This document shows, piece after piece, positions 47,301 through 58,380 of a stretch of DNA of 64,000 nucleotides. Source of the stretch: Mangifera indica (Eukaryota > Streptophyta > Magnoliopsida > Sapindales > Anacardiaceae); NCBI RefSeq assembly GCF_011075055.1, contig NC_058151.1, positions 12,715,800 through 12,779,799 of the forward strand, read 5' to 3'. How positions within the stretch are numbered: position 1 is the first letter of the stretch; each line of letters begins with the position of its first letter. The notes under the pieces are model-generated. The model was not told where the DNA came from. It saw only the letters and a program-made list of their open reading frames with translations, and did no database searches. A program made the position numbers and the translations under genes.

Positions 47301-49461
47301 ATTGTTTGATGTGATCTATACAAGATCAAGAATGTGAGATCTCATAATAGATGACTATGGCAAGATTGTGGTAGGGTAGAAAACATAAAAAATGAGTTGT
47401 TGGTTCTTCTTGTTTTTTGGTTTGATTATTGATTCAAACCCTAGAACTGCCCCAAAATCCTCACAAACATTACCTTAATTAACCACACACACAAATTTTG
47501 ACTCTTGGGCACATCATTGTTATATATTAACTCCAACTCGCAAAGTAACTTCCAAAGAAATAACTAGCTAGAAAAGCAATAGTCTGCACCTTGATGTGCT
47601 AGGAGTATCCTTTCATGGTACTCATCTATCATAAAAAGCGGTAACTTCTTATCTTATTAAGCTTTGATTGTTATTTTATCTCTAATATATAACGAATTAA
47701 AATGTTATTATTTGAATATAAATTGAAAATATAATCGATACAATAGTAACATTTTTTTTATCCTATAAATATAAAAAATCGATAAGGTATAATAGGATGA
47801 AAAGAGAGAAAAAAACCCAATAGTAAAGTTGGTTAGTTAGCTCTGTACAACTTACATTGACAAAGAGCATCTATATAAATCTAGTAACTCTTTTTAGGAT
47901 CCTTGTCTAAAATTAAATTATTTTCAAGGCATTAATCTTGTAATCTCTATTCAAAGTTTGTTAGAACACTTTTCCGTTGTCATTAATAATATAACTATAC
48001 ACATAAATTTTTCATTAGAGGGTCAAATCATTTTATTGCAAATTCTCTTCACAATTATTTTATTTGTCACGATGGAAGATATTAAAATTAATTAACCGTT
48101 CCTTATTATTACCATCATGATAGCTTATTGTGTGTATGACTCTGAATTATGTCCGACGAGAAATCTCTTCAATAGTCCCCTTAGAAGGCTCAACCACTAC
48201 AACTTACAAAACTTTTACTAAAGAAGTTCATTCAAGTGAAGTGGGGCTAATTAACGAGGCGCCAATGTTTAATTTGTCCTCTTCTCGTGGCCAACCAATG
48301 AAATGAAACAATTATTGAGAAATTGCCTTGGCTGGCTCTTTCTTATTGCAACAAAAGCAGCTACCAGATTAGCTGAGACCTTATCAGTGCTTGCATGACG
48401 AGATGGAAAAGAATTAGTGAAACGAATAAGTATTATCTCGCCAATGACCAGAATCCCAGTTCCCACATCAAGAAAAGGAAAAGAGACACTGGGGGTGTTG
48501 GGTTGTGTGTGTGTGTGTGTTTGGTCAAGGGGTTCACGAACCCCCTTGACTTTTTTAAAAAATCCAAAAGTGTGACCAATATTTCCATTGTGTAATATTA
48601 GTTGCAACTGTATTAGTTTCAAATTTAGAAAAGTTAAAATTTATTCCTAACATTAGTTTTAAGCTTAGAAAAGTTAAAATTTACCCCTTATATTAGTTTC
48701 AATTTTCAATTGTATAATATAATATCTCCTTTTTCTATTTTGAAAAAAAGTGCTCTACTCCCACTCCTTCTGTTTAGAATGAAAATGATAAAAATTTTAA
48801 CATACCTTTGTAAAAAATTCCAATAAAATAACTTTTACAATACACCATAAAAATGAAATCACATTGAGGTTATTTTTAAGGATATGCACGGTTGAGTTTG
48901 GTAAAGTTTAAGAGTTTTTTCAAACAAAATTGAAAAAACAGTTTTAAAAATTTTCAAATTAAACTAAAAAAATATGTTTTAGTTTGATTTGGATTAAGAT
49001 TTGAATATATTAAAATCATTCACTTCTAAATAAATTTGAACCAAACTGACTTTTGAGATCAAATTAAATTGATTTAAGTCTAATTCTAGTTGCTTATATG
49101 AAAAATAATGTATTAGATAGTATTGATAATGAATTTATTTTATAATATTTTTAAAAAATAAATCATATTGATGACAATTATAAATAATTAATAAATTTTT
49201 ATTAATACAAATATTTATATTTATTTTTATTTAAAAGTTATTTATATTATTCTAGTTTGACCGTCTAAATTTTATTTTTGGGTCCGCTGTGGAATATGGA
49301 GCATTGGAAAAGCAAAAGTCACAAGACACAGTAATAAAAAGACTTGAAATATTGATACGAACAAGCATGGGCCGGTTCCAGTGACCTTATCCATTCAGTG
49401 AACTTCTTGAAAGTCTCGTTCGAAAGGCCACCTTCTTTGGCACTTTTCGATGCAGTTTACT
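44394..49461. other. 5-kb spacer between UGT copies 4 and 5, no gene recognised
   Basis: 44394-44690 is the upstream flank of copy 4 (empty site for the fold-back element at AACTTTGCTTTATTTTATAAGG near 44430). The rest is AT-rich. Small open frames at 46014-46226 and 48269-48622 show no secure domain. A (TG)n run is at 48504-48520. No RNA gene or transposon with clear ends was found here. Confidence 0.5.
48504..48520. repeat. (TG)n microsatellite
   Basis: A perfect TG dinucleotide run of 17 bases, followed by an 11-bp inverted repeat GGGGTTCACGA/ACCCCC region near 48528-48548. Confidence 0.8.
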
Positions 49462-51277
49462 TCAGTTCCAAAGATCTTGCTTTAAATCTTCATCACCAAA
49501 GAGTTGATCCACCTTAGTCTTAATTTCTTCTCTAGCTATGATACCACTTTTGTCTCTGTTAAACTTCAATCCCACCTTCCAAACACTGCAAATGTAGCTC
49601 TCATTCATGAATTGGTCAGCGAAGTGTGGCCAGCACAGGAAGGGAACCCCATTGCTTATGCCTTCCATGGTTGAATTCCAGCCACAATGGCTGAAGAAGC
49701 AGGCAATGAAAGGGTGTCTCAGAACCATCTGTTGCGGCGCCCAAACCTCCATTTTCCCACGGTTGGCTACCCTTTCTTTAAACTCTTCTGGGAAGGCTCC
49801 ATTGGCGTCATCAGTAATGTCTGGCCTCACAACCCACAAGAATGGCCTGTTGGTGAGTTCAAGTCCGAGCGCCACCTCTTGGAATTGGATTTTATCTAAG
49901 ACTGTGAGGCTGCCAAATGCAACATAAATGACCGAGTTAGGTTGCTGTTGATCTAGCCATTTTAGGCAAGTTGAGTCTTCCGGCCAAAAGTTTCCTGTAG
50001 TATTTCCCTGTCGGTTGCTTGCCAAAAGAGGTCCTATTGGAAGAATATCTGGAGCCAAGTTGAAGGCTCCAGGTTCAAAATCTAATGTTGCGTTGCAAAG
50101 GATCCAGTCTGCCACTTTAATGGCTTCTGTGTTCTTACATATAAAGTCAAAGAATTTTTTTTGGGAAGCTAAGCCGCTACCTATGGAAGCCCAAACAAAG
50201 TTTGTGCTGTCGATTTCAGGCATATTTTGTGCGAGCTGAAGTATTTCTTTCTTGAGTGGAGCTCCTGGAATGTCAGTACAAAACTTAGAAAGATCCTTAA
50301 ACTTTGCAACAAATTAAAAAAGAAAAAACAGAATCAAGTGGCTTAGAGATGGCAAATTGGGCCCCCAAACCGGGTTTTCAGCCTGCTCCCTTCTGGAATG
50401 GGAAAGGGATTGTCTGAAGGAAACCAGAGATGGGAATTATTAAAATCCCCGCAATCAGAGATAATGTGAGGATGAAGATAAATATATTTTTGGCCCATAC
50501 TTTACCCAGATTTCACCTCTATAGTTCATCCCCTTCTTACATATTTTACAAATACCTTGACATTTAATAAATATTTCATCATTTCTTTAACTGGGTTGGG
50601 AGGGGAGGAAGAATTTTCCCAGCCGGGACGGGAGGGAAAGGGGTGACAAATTCTCCTTGAAAAGGAATGGGGATTCCTCATTATTCTCGTGTTGAGGACA
50701 GGAAAATGTTTTACTTGTTGGGATGGTAATGGGGATTAGGGTATTCATCCCCTACCTGGCTCACTGTTATCTCTAAACTGGCTAGTGAACGTGCATTGCC
50801 ATTATTGTCAATGATTTCTGCATCAATTATCTTCTGAATATTGTAAAACAAGGCCACAGTTGCCGCTGCTGAAGGCCAAAATACAGCCTTCTTAATTTTC
50901 ATCTTCTCTGCAACTTCAATGGCAAATCCAATATTCCCATCTGCAATCACATAAACAATCTTTTCTTCATTCACTTCGTTGATCTCTTCTATGAGTTTCT
51001 CCAGCGCCCCAGGCATCACCTTCGGCATTGTTTCGCAGAACCTCACTATGTCATTTTTATCTTCCCATGGTTCCATTCCATCTATAATTGACACAAGATT
51101 GATTTCATCCCCCATAGAATTTCCCTGTAAAGCTTTGATGACCCGGTTGTGATTATGATACGTGTTGACAAACGTGACTCTGAAGCCATGCTTAACTAAG
51201 CACTGTGAAAGCTCTAGTAAAGGAATTACATGGCCTTGGGCAGGATATGGCACAACCAGAATGTGAGGATGACTCAT
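49462..51277 (-). CDS. UGT83A1-like UDP-glycosyltransferase, copy 5 (C-terminally truncated, about 426 aa)
   Basis: The same two-exon structure: exon 1 51277-50800 (478 nt), exon 2 50264-49462. Exon 1 starts MSHPHILVVPYPAQGHVIP; exon 2 contains GAPLKKEILQLAQN, FVWASIGSGL and a PSPG box with all conserved residues (WAPQQMVLRHP...HCGWN...FADQ). Two oddities. First, the conserved donor position reads AATG|GCAATG, so the intron (50799-50265) must be GC-AG or the site is dead. Second, a missing base in TTTAAATCTT-CATC near 49489 shifts the frame and ends the protein at DEDLKQDLWN, about 30 residues early. Even in the original frame a TAA replaces a Glu codon a few codons later. The final helix that packs back on the N-terminal domain is lost. 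It is more divergent than copies 1-4 and is probably a pseudogene or weak enzyme. Confidence 0.8.
50343..50776. mobile_element. non-autonomous element with GGGGAT-rich interior in the intron of UGT copy 5
   Basis: Imperfect terminal inverted repeats (TTAGAGATGGCA at 50343 and the complement of TTAGAGATAACA ending at 50776). The interior is rich in GGGAATGGGG, GGGACGGGAGG and complementary CCCC words, like the element at 19790-20285. It ends only about 22 bp from the exon 1 boundary and makes up most of the intron. I could not confirm a target duplication. Confidence 0.5.
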
Positions 51278-52965
51278 TCTAATTAACTTTGGCTTCGAAA
51301 TTACATGTTTATCTACGCTACTGAATCATGAATCGTGTACGTAAGCTGGAGAAAGTTGGCCGATGATTGAGATAGATAGCTAAAGAGATAGCTCAATATC
51401 ATCAGTTCTCATGGTTCCTTTTACTATCTCGATTTTGTCTGTTGCTGTTTAGTTGTAATATCTTGCGTTGAGATTGACAGGAAGGATCACATCTTTGTTG
51501 GTGAGATTGACAGGAAGATCACATCTTTGTTGGTGACACTGTCACGTTGCCTCAGATTGACACCTATTTTGGGTATCTCCTGTTTCATCGCTATCCCAAT
51601 TTTCTTTATCTAAGCATTTGGTAAGCTACCTCACCGCTTACCAATTCCACCTGTACTAAAACTTTTAAGGTTATAAATATATTTTATAATATATTAGAAA
51701 ATGTTTATTTGTCTTTAATAAATTTTGAAAAATAATATTTAAAATCTTATTTATATTTTATATTATTATATATAAAAATATAAAGGTTAATATTCCAATT
51801 TACAGGAATCGATGGGTTTCAATTTTCTCTTTTTAAACAAGACATTTGAACCCTCTCACCTCTAACATTTTGACTTCTTTGACTAAAATAGATCCTGGAC
51901 ATGACCTTCCAACACACCTTGTCTTTTAATGACTTGCGTATCTGGTTTTGCCCTTTTTTTTATCATAAGATATTTGGATCTAAGCTTCCGAATCATGTAT
52001 CATGCATGCATGAAGTTGGAGAAGGTGATGGCCAGTAATTGAGATGATGGATAACAACATATGTCCTCAGTTCTTGTTGTCACAGTGCCACTATGCCTCT
52101 AATTAACACATGTTTTGGGCATCCCATGTTTCACCGCACAGACTTTAGTTTTGACCATCAAACAGTGTTTTTATCATTTTATACATAGCTAATATCACTT
52201 ACATCATTTGATAATATGAACAAATTATATTTTCATTTAACTATTTTATATTTTATATTTTTTCTCTTATAATTTTCTCATTTCACCGTCATTACATAAT
52301 GAATTTGTTATCCATTCTCTCCTCCCTCTACACAACCTTTTCCAAATTGAGTCAAAAATGTTTTTTTTAAATTCTCAAATTAAGTGATATCGATGCTACT
52401 CAATTCGAGAATCCAAAAAATATCTTGTTTATGCAAATTCATGGTCGAGGGTTTGTACAGAAGTGGAGAATATCAATTTAAAAATATTTAAAGGTCACCC
52501 AAATGTTAATTAATTAAATTTAAAATCATAAACATAATCGTGGTTAATGAATATATTTGATTTGCTAAGTTCAACATATCTAAAAGCAACAAACATATCT
52601 AATTAGAGTAGATGAAATAACCAATTTTTGTTTATTAACATACAATATTAATTATAGTTAAAGTTGTGTATTGTTGTAACCCGCAAAGGAAATTACATTA
52701 TATAATAAAGTTTAATATTATAAAATAAGAAAGTATTTTAATTTGTTGTGCGAGAATTTGGTTGAATTGACATTTTTTGTTACTAAATTTCTTCCCTAAA
52801 CTCACACAAAATAATTCTTTGTGAAAACAAATAATTGTTTTAGGTAACAAAGCGATGAAACAACAATACGAAGTCTATTTGTTCAAGTAGAAAATCTAGA
52901 CTACTATAATAGATCTTTTCGTTGAACAAATCTTCAAAGGAATGATCCATTAATCTAAAGGTGTC
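51278..52965. other. spacer between UGT copies 5 and 6
   Basis: No gene recognised. A near-perfect repeat of GAGATTGACAGGAAG..ATCACATCTTTGTTGGTGA occurs at about 51469-51502 and 51503-51535. From about 52218 (CAAATTATATTTTCATYTAACT) the sequence is the 3' flank of unit 6 and matches 56875 onward and 63642 onward. Confidence 0.5.
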
Positions 52966-54837
52966 TTATTCTTCTTCCTGGGTCTTTATCCATTCAATGA
53001 ATTCCTTGAAAGTCTTGTCAGATAAACCCCCTTCTTTGACACTTCTCAATGTCGTTTCCAGGAGCTCCGAGGCTCTAGCTCTGAAATTTTCATCGCTCAG
53101 CACTTGATCAACCTTGGTCTTAATTTTTTCTTGTGTGATGATCTTACCTTCTTTTCGGTTAAATTTTAAACCCACCTTTCAAATATCACAGATGTAGCTC
53201 TGATTAATGAATTGGTCACCAAAATACGGCCAGCACAAGAAATGAAGCCCATTGCTTACACCTTCCATGGTGGAATTCCAACCACAGTGACTAACGAAGC
53301 AGGCAATGGAAGGGTGACTCAAAACCTTCTGTTGCGGCGCCCAACCCACCATTTTCCCACGATTGGCTACCCTTTCTTGAAAGCCTTCTGGGTAGGCTTG
53401 ATTTTCATCCTCAGTAATATCTTGCCTCCCAACCCATAGAAATGGCCTGTTAGTAAGTTCAAGCCCTAATGCAAGCTCCTGAAATTGGATGATGTCAAAA
53501 ACTGTTAAGCTGCCAAATGCAACATAAATAACTGAGCGAGGTTGTTGCTGATCAAGCCAAGTCAAGCAAGTTGAGTCTTCTGGCCAGAAGTATCCCGCTG
53601 AATTTCCTTGTCGGTTGCTTGCTAAAAGTGGTCCAATTGGAAGAATCTTCGGAACCAAGTTGAATGCTTCAGGCTCAAGGTCATACGTTGTGTTGCAAAT
53701 CAGGTAGTCAGCTGCCATTTGTGTACTGTCTGTGCCCCTAACAATAAGCCGAAAAACATTCCTCTGGGTAATCAAGTCGCCAACGTTCCACACAAGTTCT
53801 GCATTCGTGATTGCAGGCATGTTTGCTCCCAACTCTATCATTCGTCCACTCTCCCTTGCAGTTCCTAACAAATTAAGGTGCTTAGGTAAATAAAACTGTA
53901 TGGCTAAAAGCTAACTATTGAAATTGAAAAGCTCAAAATCTTATCTAAACCCTGTTAAAAGCCCAAGTCTCATATGTAAAGTCATATAAACCCCTCAGCC
54001 ACATACACCACATATTAGTAGCTCGCCCAAATCTTATACTTTTCACTTGAGATCTTAACAAAACTAACACTATGATAACGAAATCATCACCTGCATCACG
54101 TGATTCGGTTAGGAGATGTAATGATGACTTTCAAACCAATTGATGTGGAACTTAAGATAACAATACTTCAAAAACTAATTATTTAGATTAAAAAACTTAA
54201 AATTATATAAATCACACATCAGCAGCTCATACTATCCAGTGTGATCCAAGTCTCATTTCTTACATTGAATCCTAACAATGACCTAGCCGATTGACGAGGG
54301 GAAAATATTAAAAAATATATATACTTTTTTATTAAGTGTCTTACCATCTTTGTTAATGATTCCATCACCGATCAATTAGGGAAAACGGTGGTGCAAGGCA
54401 AGAGCCGCCACTGCTGTCGACAAAAGCGCAGCCCGCTTATTAATTTTGAGTTTCTCTGATACTGGAAACACCATTCCAATATGCACATCAGCAATAACAC
54501 AAGTGATCTTTTCGTCTTCCTCTTTGTTGTTCATCTCTTGTACGAGCTCTTCCAGCTTTCCTGGCAGCACCTTTACAAGTGACTCACTTAACTTGCCGAA
54601 ATCATTTCGATTCTCCCAAGGTTCCAATCCGTCTGGAATCGATACCAGCTGGAGTTCTGGATCATCTCCGACGTGCTTCTTTCCCTGCAAGGCGTTGATG
54701 ACCAGCTTCTGAGTATGATCCGTGTTCACAAAGGTCACCCTCAGGCCATGCTGCGGTAAGCATTGTGAAAGCTCAAGGAAAGGAATCACATGGCCTTGTG
54801 CTGGGCAAGGTATTACCAGAACATGTGGACGGCCCAT
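52966..54837 (-). pseudogene. UGT83A1-like UDP-glycosyltransferase, copy 6 (two nonsense codons)
   Basis: Exon 1 is 54837-54345 (493 nt), intron 480 bp with a normal GT donor (GATG|GTAAGA), exon 2 is 53864-52966. Lengths equal those of copy 7, so there is no frameshift, but two codons have become stops. GAA became TAA near 54378, after HHRFP in exon 1. The Trp codon of ICDIWKVG became TGA at 53176-53178, after the PSPG box. Copy 7 keeps Glu and Trp at these places. The PSPG box itself is intact (VLSHPSIACFVSHCGWN). It belongs with copy 7 to a second subtype, with GRPHVLVIP at the start and an insertion HVGDDPELQL in the N-terminal domain. Two independent stops make it a clear pseudogene. Confidence 0.92.
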
Positions 54838-55184
54838 TTTATGTTTTTGCTTTGTATGCTCTTGTCAAAAAATTGGGCTTCCTACATAACATGTTGATAA
54901 CTAGTTTTAGATACAGACAAGATAAGATAATTTTGCCGACAAATGTACACCACCGAATTTTAAATATTTATCTTTTTTTCTCGGTACTAAATTAGGAATT
55001 TAAGATTGGATATACGAAGTTATTTTGTTTTGTCTTCCACAACTTCTCCATAAAGCTGTCATGAAAAAAGAAACAGAGTACTCTTGTGAGTTGTGACTTG
55101 CTCAAGAGAAAAAATTAATCAAGAAATGAACGTAAAATGTTATATAATAGAAAAATTGTACTCTCGTTATTTCAAAAGAGTAAT

Positions 55185-55890
55185 TTTATGTATATCTATT
55201 TTAAATATACAAATAGATACATATTTATATATATCATTACGTGATTGGGTGTTATTTTATTTTTAATTTAAAATCATTCAACCACATAATAACATGTATT
55301 GAACGGGGATATTAATTAAAATAATTATTTTTTTATACATAAATAACCATATTTTTTCCATTATATAAATATAGTTACTTTTTAATTTGACTTTGCCTTT
55401 AAAAAGAGAAAATTATTGGATTTGGAGTTGACTGGATGGATTGGCCAGCCAACCAAGCACTTGACCAATCAATTTTTAAAAATAAATTGGTTGGTTGGGT
55501 GTTTGGTTGGCTGGCCAACCATCCGGCCAACCAATTTTTTAAAAATAAATCGGTTGACTAGATGTCACCTAGTTAACCTTTTCACTATCAAAGTCATCCA
55601 AAAATTTCAAATTTTCACCTTATCTGACCTTATATCTCAGTCTTAGTTGGGTGAGTGAGTTAGTTTTATATCTTGATTAGATGAATTTATGCTTAGTTGG
55701 GTGAGTCTTGGTTGGATGAGTACAAAACCTAAGAGTATTTTAAATATTTTATGTTTTAGGTTATATATATATGGTAGAAAAAAAGTGACTATATATGTAT
55801 ATAAAGGGTTAAAATAGGCTATTTTAATTAATATTAAATGTGTATTTATTTATGCACTCAAAGTAAATACACATAATTTTATTGTTTTTA
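55185..55890. mobile_element. AT-rich palindromic MITE, split by a later insertion
   Basis: Left half at about 55185-55308 (TTTTAAATATACAAATAGAT, CATTACGTGATTGGGTGTTATTTTATT) and right half at about 55835-55890 (AAATGTGTATTTATTTATGCACTCAAAGTAAATACACATAA as two arms). The expected middle of a roughly 160-bp MITE is interrupted by 55309-55834. Confidence 0.55.
55309..55834. mobile_element. 526-bp TIR element with a GGCCAGCCAACCAA hairpin, nested in a MITE
   Basis: Perfect 15-bp terminal inverted repeats: ATATTAATTAAAATA at 55309-55323 and its complement at 55820-55834. Inside, a perfect 14-bp inverted repeat GGCCAGCCAACCAA (55443-55456) with its complement at 55503-55516 flanks a short AT-rich loop with TTTTTAAAAA, and related GGCCAACCAATTTTTT words follow. 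No coding sequence. A target duplication is not obvious. Confidence 0.55.
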
Positions 55891-56023
55891 AAATTATAGT
55901 TTGAATAAATATTAGCCATCGCTTGATAAAATTTCCCACAATAATTTCTATTTTTTAAAAATAACATTTATAATAAAATATTCAACTCTAAATTCTTAGA
56001 CTCATGCACAATCACATAACTCG

Positions 56024-56872
56024 GAAAAACATGAAATCTAGACATCATGCATGATTCTCAACTTTTACAAAATGATGATAAATTGTCAATTGGGTAAAAT
56101 CATCATTTTATCAGTAATATTAAAAAAATTATAATTTTATCTCATTTGTCTACCCAGATTTTGAAAACTAACAATTTCAACTCTACCTAAACATTTTAAG
56201 TTTTAAAAAGTGATTTATTCTCCCCCCCCCCCCCCCCCCCAACCCCTTAGGTTTTTTTCTTCTCCCCTCTCTAGCCATCACTCCATCATCGATGACTTCT
56301 TCCTCCTACCCTCATCATCAGAATCCTTTGGCCAACCGCCTTGAAAGCCTATGTGATGAAGAGATGACATCTCTTCATCGATCTCTTTGTCTCGAAAGAG
56401 ACGATGAAGAGAAGAGATTTTTCATCGTTTCTTTGTCTTAGAAGAAATCAACGAAGAAATGCATCTCTTTGTCGAGCAAAAAGAGGACGTTTCTTTGTTA
56501 GACGACCTCCCATGATGGTTGCCTGAACAATTCCAATGGTGATGGTGGGAAGTGGAAGGCACCGGTGATAGAGTGGTGGTCAAAGATGGGAGAAAAGAAA
56601 AATCTAGATGTGGGAAAGGGGGGAATAGTCACTTTTTAAAACTTGAAATATTTAGGTAGGGGTAAACTTGTTAATTTTCAAAACCTGGGGAGGGAAATGA
56701 AATAAAATTATAATATTTTTAATATTACTGATAAAATAATGGTTTTACCCTTAAGTCTAACAGAAAAGTTTAATAGATTTTAAGTGATAGATAGACGTTT
56801 GGGTTTTTTAAAGTTAACGAGTATGAGTTTGAAATTTTACTATACCTTAAATGGGAATAAGTCTTTGGGCCT
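56024..56872. mobile_element. fold-back element, truncated (3' flank of unit 7), duplicated at 62765-63640
   Basis: The right terminus is the complement of GGCCCAAAGACTTATTCCCAT (to about 56872). The left GGCC terminus is missing and the similarity to the family starts within the arm near 56095. Inner GATGAAGAGA/TCTCTTCATC blocks pair. Contains a C-run at 56222-56240. The segment with its flank ACATGAAATCTAGACATCATGC recurs at 62765-63640. Confidence 0.65.
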
Positions 56873-58380
56873 ATAAACAAATTATATTTTCATCTAACTA
56901 TTTTATATTTTTCTTTTTTTTCTCCCATATTTTTCCCCTTTCACCATTATTACATAAATGACCTTGTTATCCCTTCTCTCCTCTCTCTACATAGCCTTTT
57001 TGAAACTAAGTGAAGAGGGTTTTCTTTCGATTCTCAAATTGAGTGGCATCCCAATTTACATGGCAATGCCACTGAGTTTGAGAATTCAAAGAATACCCTC
57101 TTCACCCAAAATTGTGGTTGAGGGTTTGCACAAGAGTGAAGTATATCAATTTTAGAATATTTGAGGGTCACCCAATTGTTGATTAATTAATTCTAAAATC
57201 ATGAACATAAATATGGTTAATAAATATACTTGATTAGCTAAGTTTAATATGTCTAAAAGTAACAAGCATGTCTAATTAAAGTATAAGAAATAACCAGTTT
57301 TTGTTTATTAACATAGAATATCAATTATAGTTAAAGTTGTGAATTGTTGTAACTCTCAAAGGAGAATTACAATATACATCAAAGTTTAACATTTTAAAAT
57401 AAGAGAGTATTTCAATTCCTTGAGCGAGGGATTTGTGGAATGGATACATTTTGTTGTTGGGAGAAGTTATACAAAGACATAACCTAATTTTAAATTCACA
57501 CAATCAATCAATATGCAACAACATAATTTTTTTCTCAATTTGTGTGAACCCAAAAAATATGGAAGAAACAAAAACAAGCAATATAAAACACAAGCAATTT
57601 TTATTATGGAAATTTTCAATGTGAGAGAGTTTAAACCACGGGATTGATTCCATCCAAAAATTTAACACTATCAATAAGAATGGGTACAAATCTCTCTTAT
57701 TAAAACTAGAGACATAAATCCATGATACCTCAAGAACAAATCTTCTTGACAAATACGAGAATTTTTTACAACAAATATAGAAAAATCTCACAAAAAACAA
57801 ATGTGTATTCAAGGACTGAAGGACTACTTTCTAGAACTCTAAATCCAATCTCCATATTTCAGAATGACGATCAATGACTCCTAAATATGCTCATAAAATT
57901 TCAACTCAATCAAACCATGGATTGACCTTAATTGAGGTTTTTGATTAAACTTGGACGGATTACTCTTTCCTAGAAAAATTTGCACTTTTCCTCTCTATTT
58001 GCTACAGTAAAAACAATTCTGCCACTACTTTGTTTTTCTAAATTTTTGGGTTTTTAATCTTTTTAATTGGTAATCAAAATTACTAATTTAGTCTTCCTCC
58101 AAATGAGGAAAAAAAACTAATTTAGGCTTCACTTTAATAAATGAACTTTGGGTCATCCTCCACGTGGAGGAGGGAAACCCAACCCAATTTTTGTTACTAA
58201 ATTTCTTCCCTAAAACTCACACATAATAATGGTTTGTGAAAACAAATAATTGCTTTCTGCAACAAAATGATGAAACAACAATAACAAGCTTATTTGTTCA
58301 AGTAGAAAATCTAGACTACCACAGTGGATCTTTTACTTGAAAGAATCTTCAGAGAAATGATCCATTAATCTAAAGGTTTC
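56873..58380. other. 3' flank of UGT copy 7
   Basis: Homologous to 52218-52965 and, for its first 360 bp, to 63641-64000. About 57420-58195 is extra compared with unit 6. No gene is recognised; open frames here (for example 57504-57812) have no known domain. Confidence 0.55.

Larger units (their letters stand above)
54838..56023. other. upstream flank of UGT copy 6
   Basis: 54838-54960 matches the flank of copy 7 (60161-60290), after which the two diverge. It holds a palindromic MITE split by a 526-bp TIR element (listed separately). No gene. Confidence 0.55.

Noticed and set aside
48269..48622. 117-codon minus-strand frame with an NSFPSRHAS segment resembling the PSGH motif of PAP2 phosphatases
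   Set aside because: Only one short motif, with Arg in place of the key Gly, no further PAP2 motifs and no membrane-helix pattern; it also runs through the TG microsatellite.
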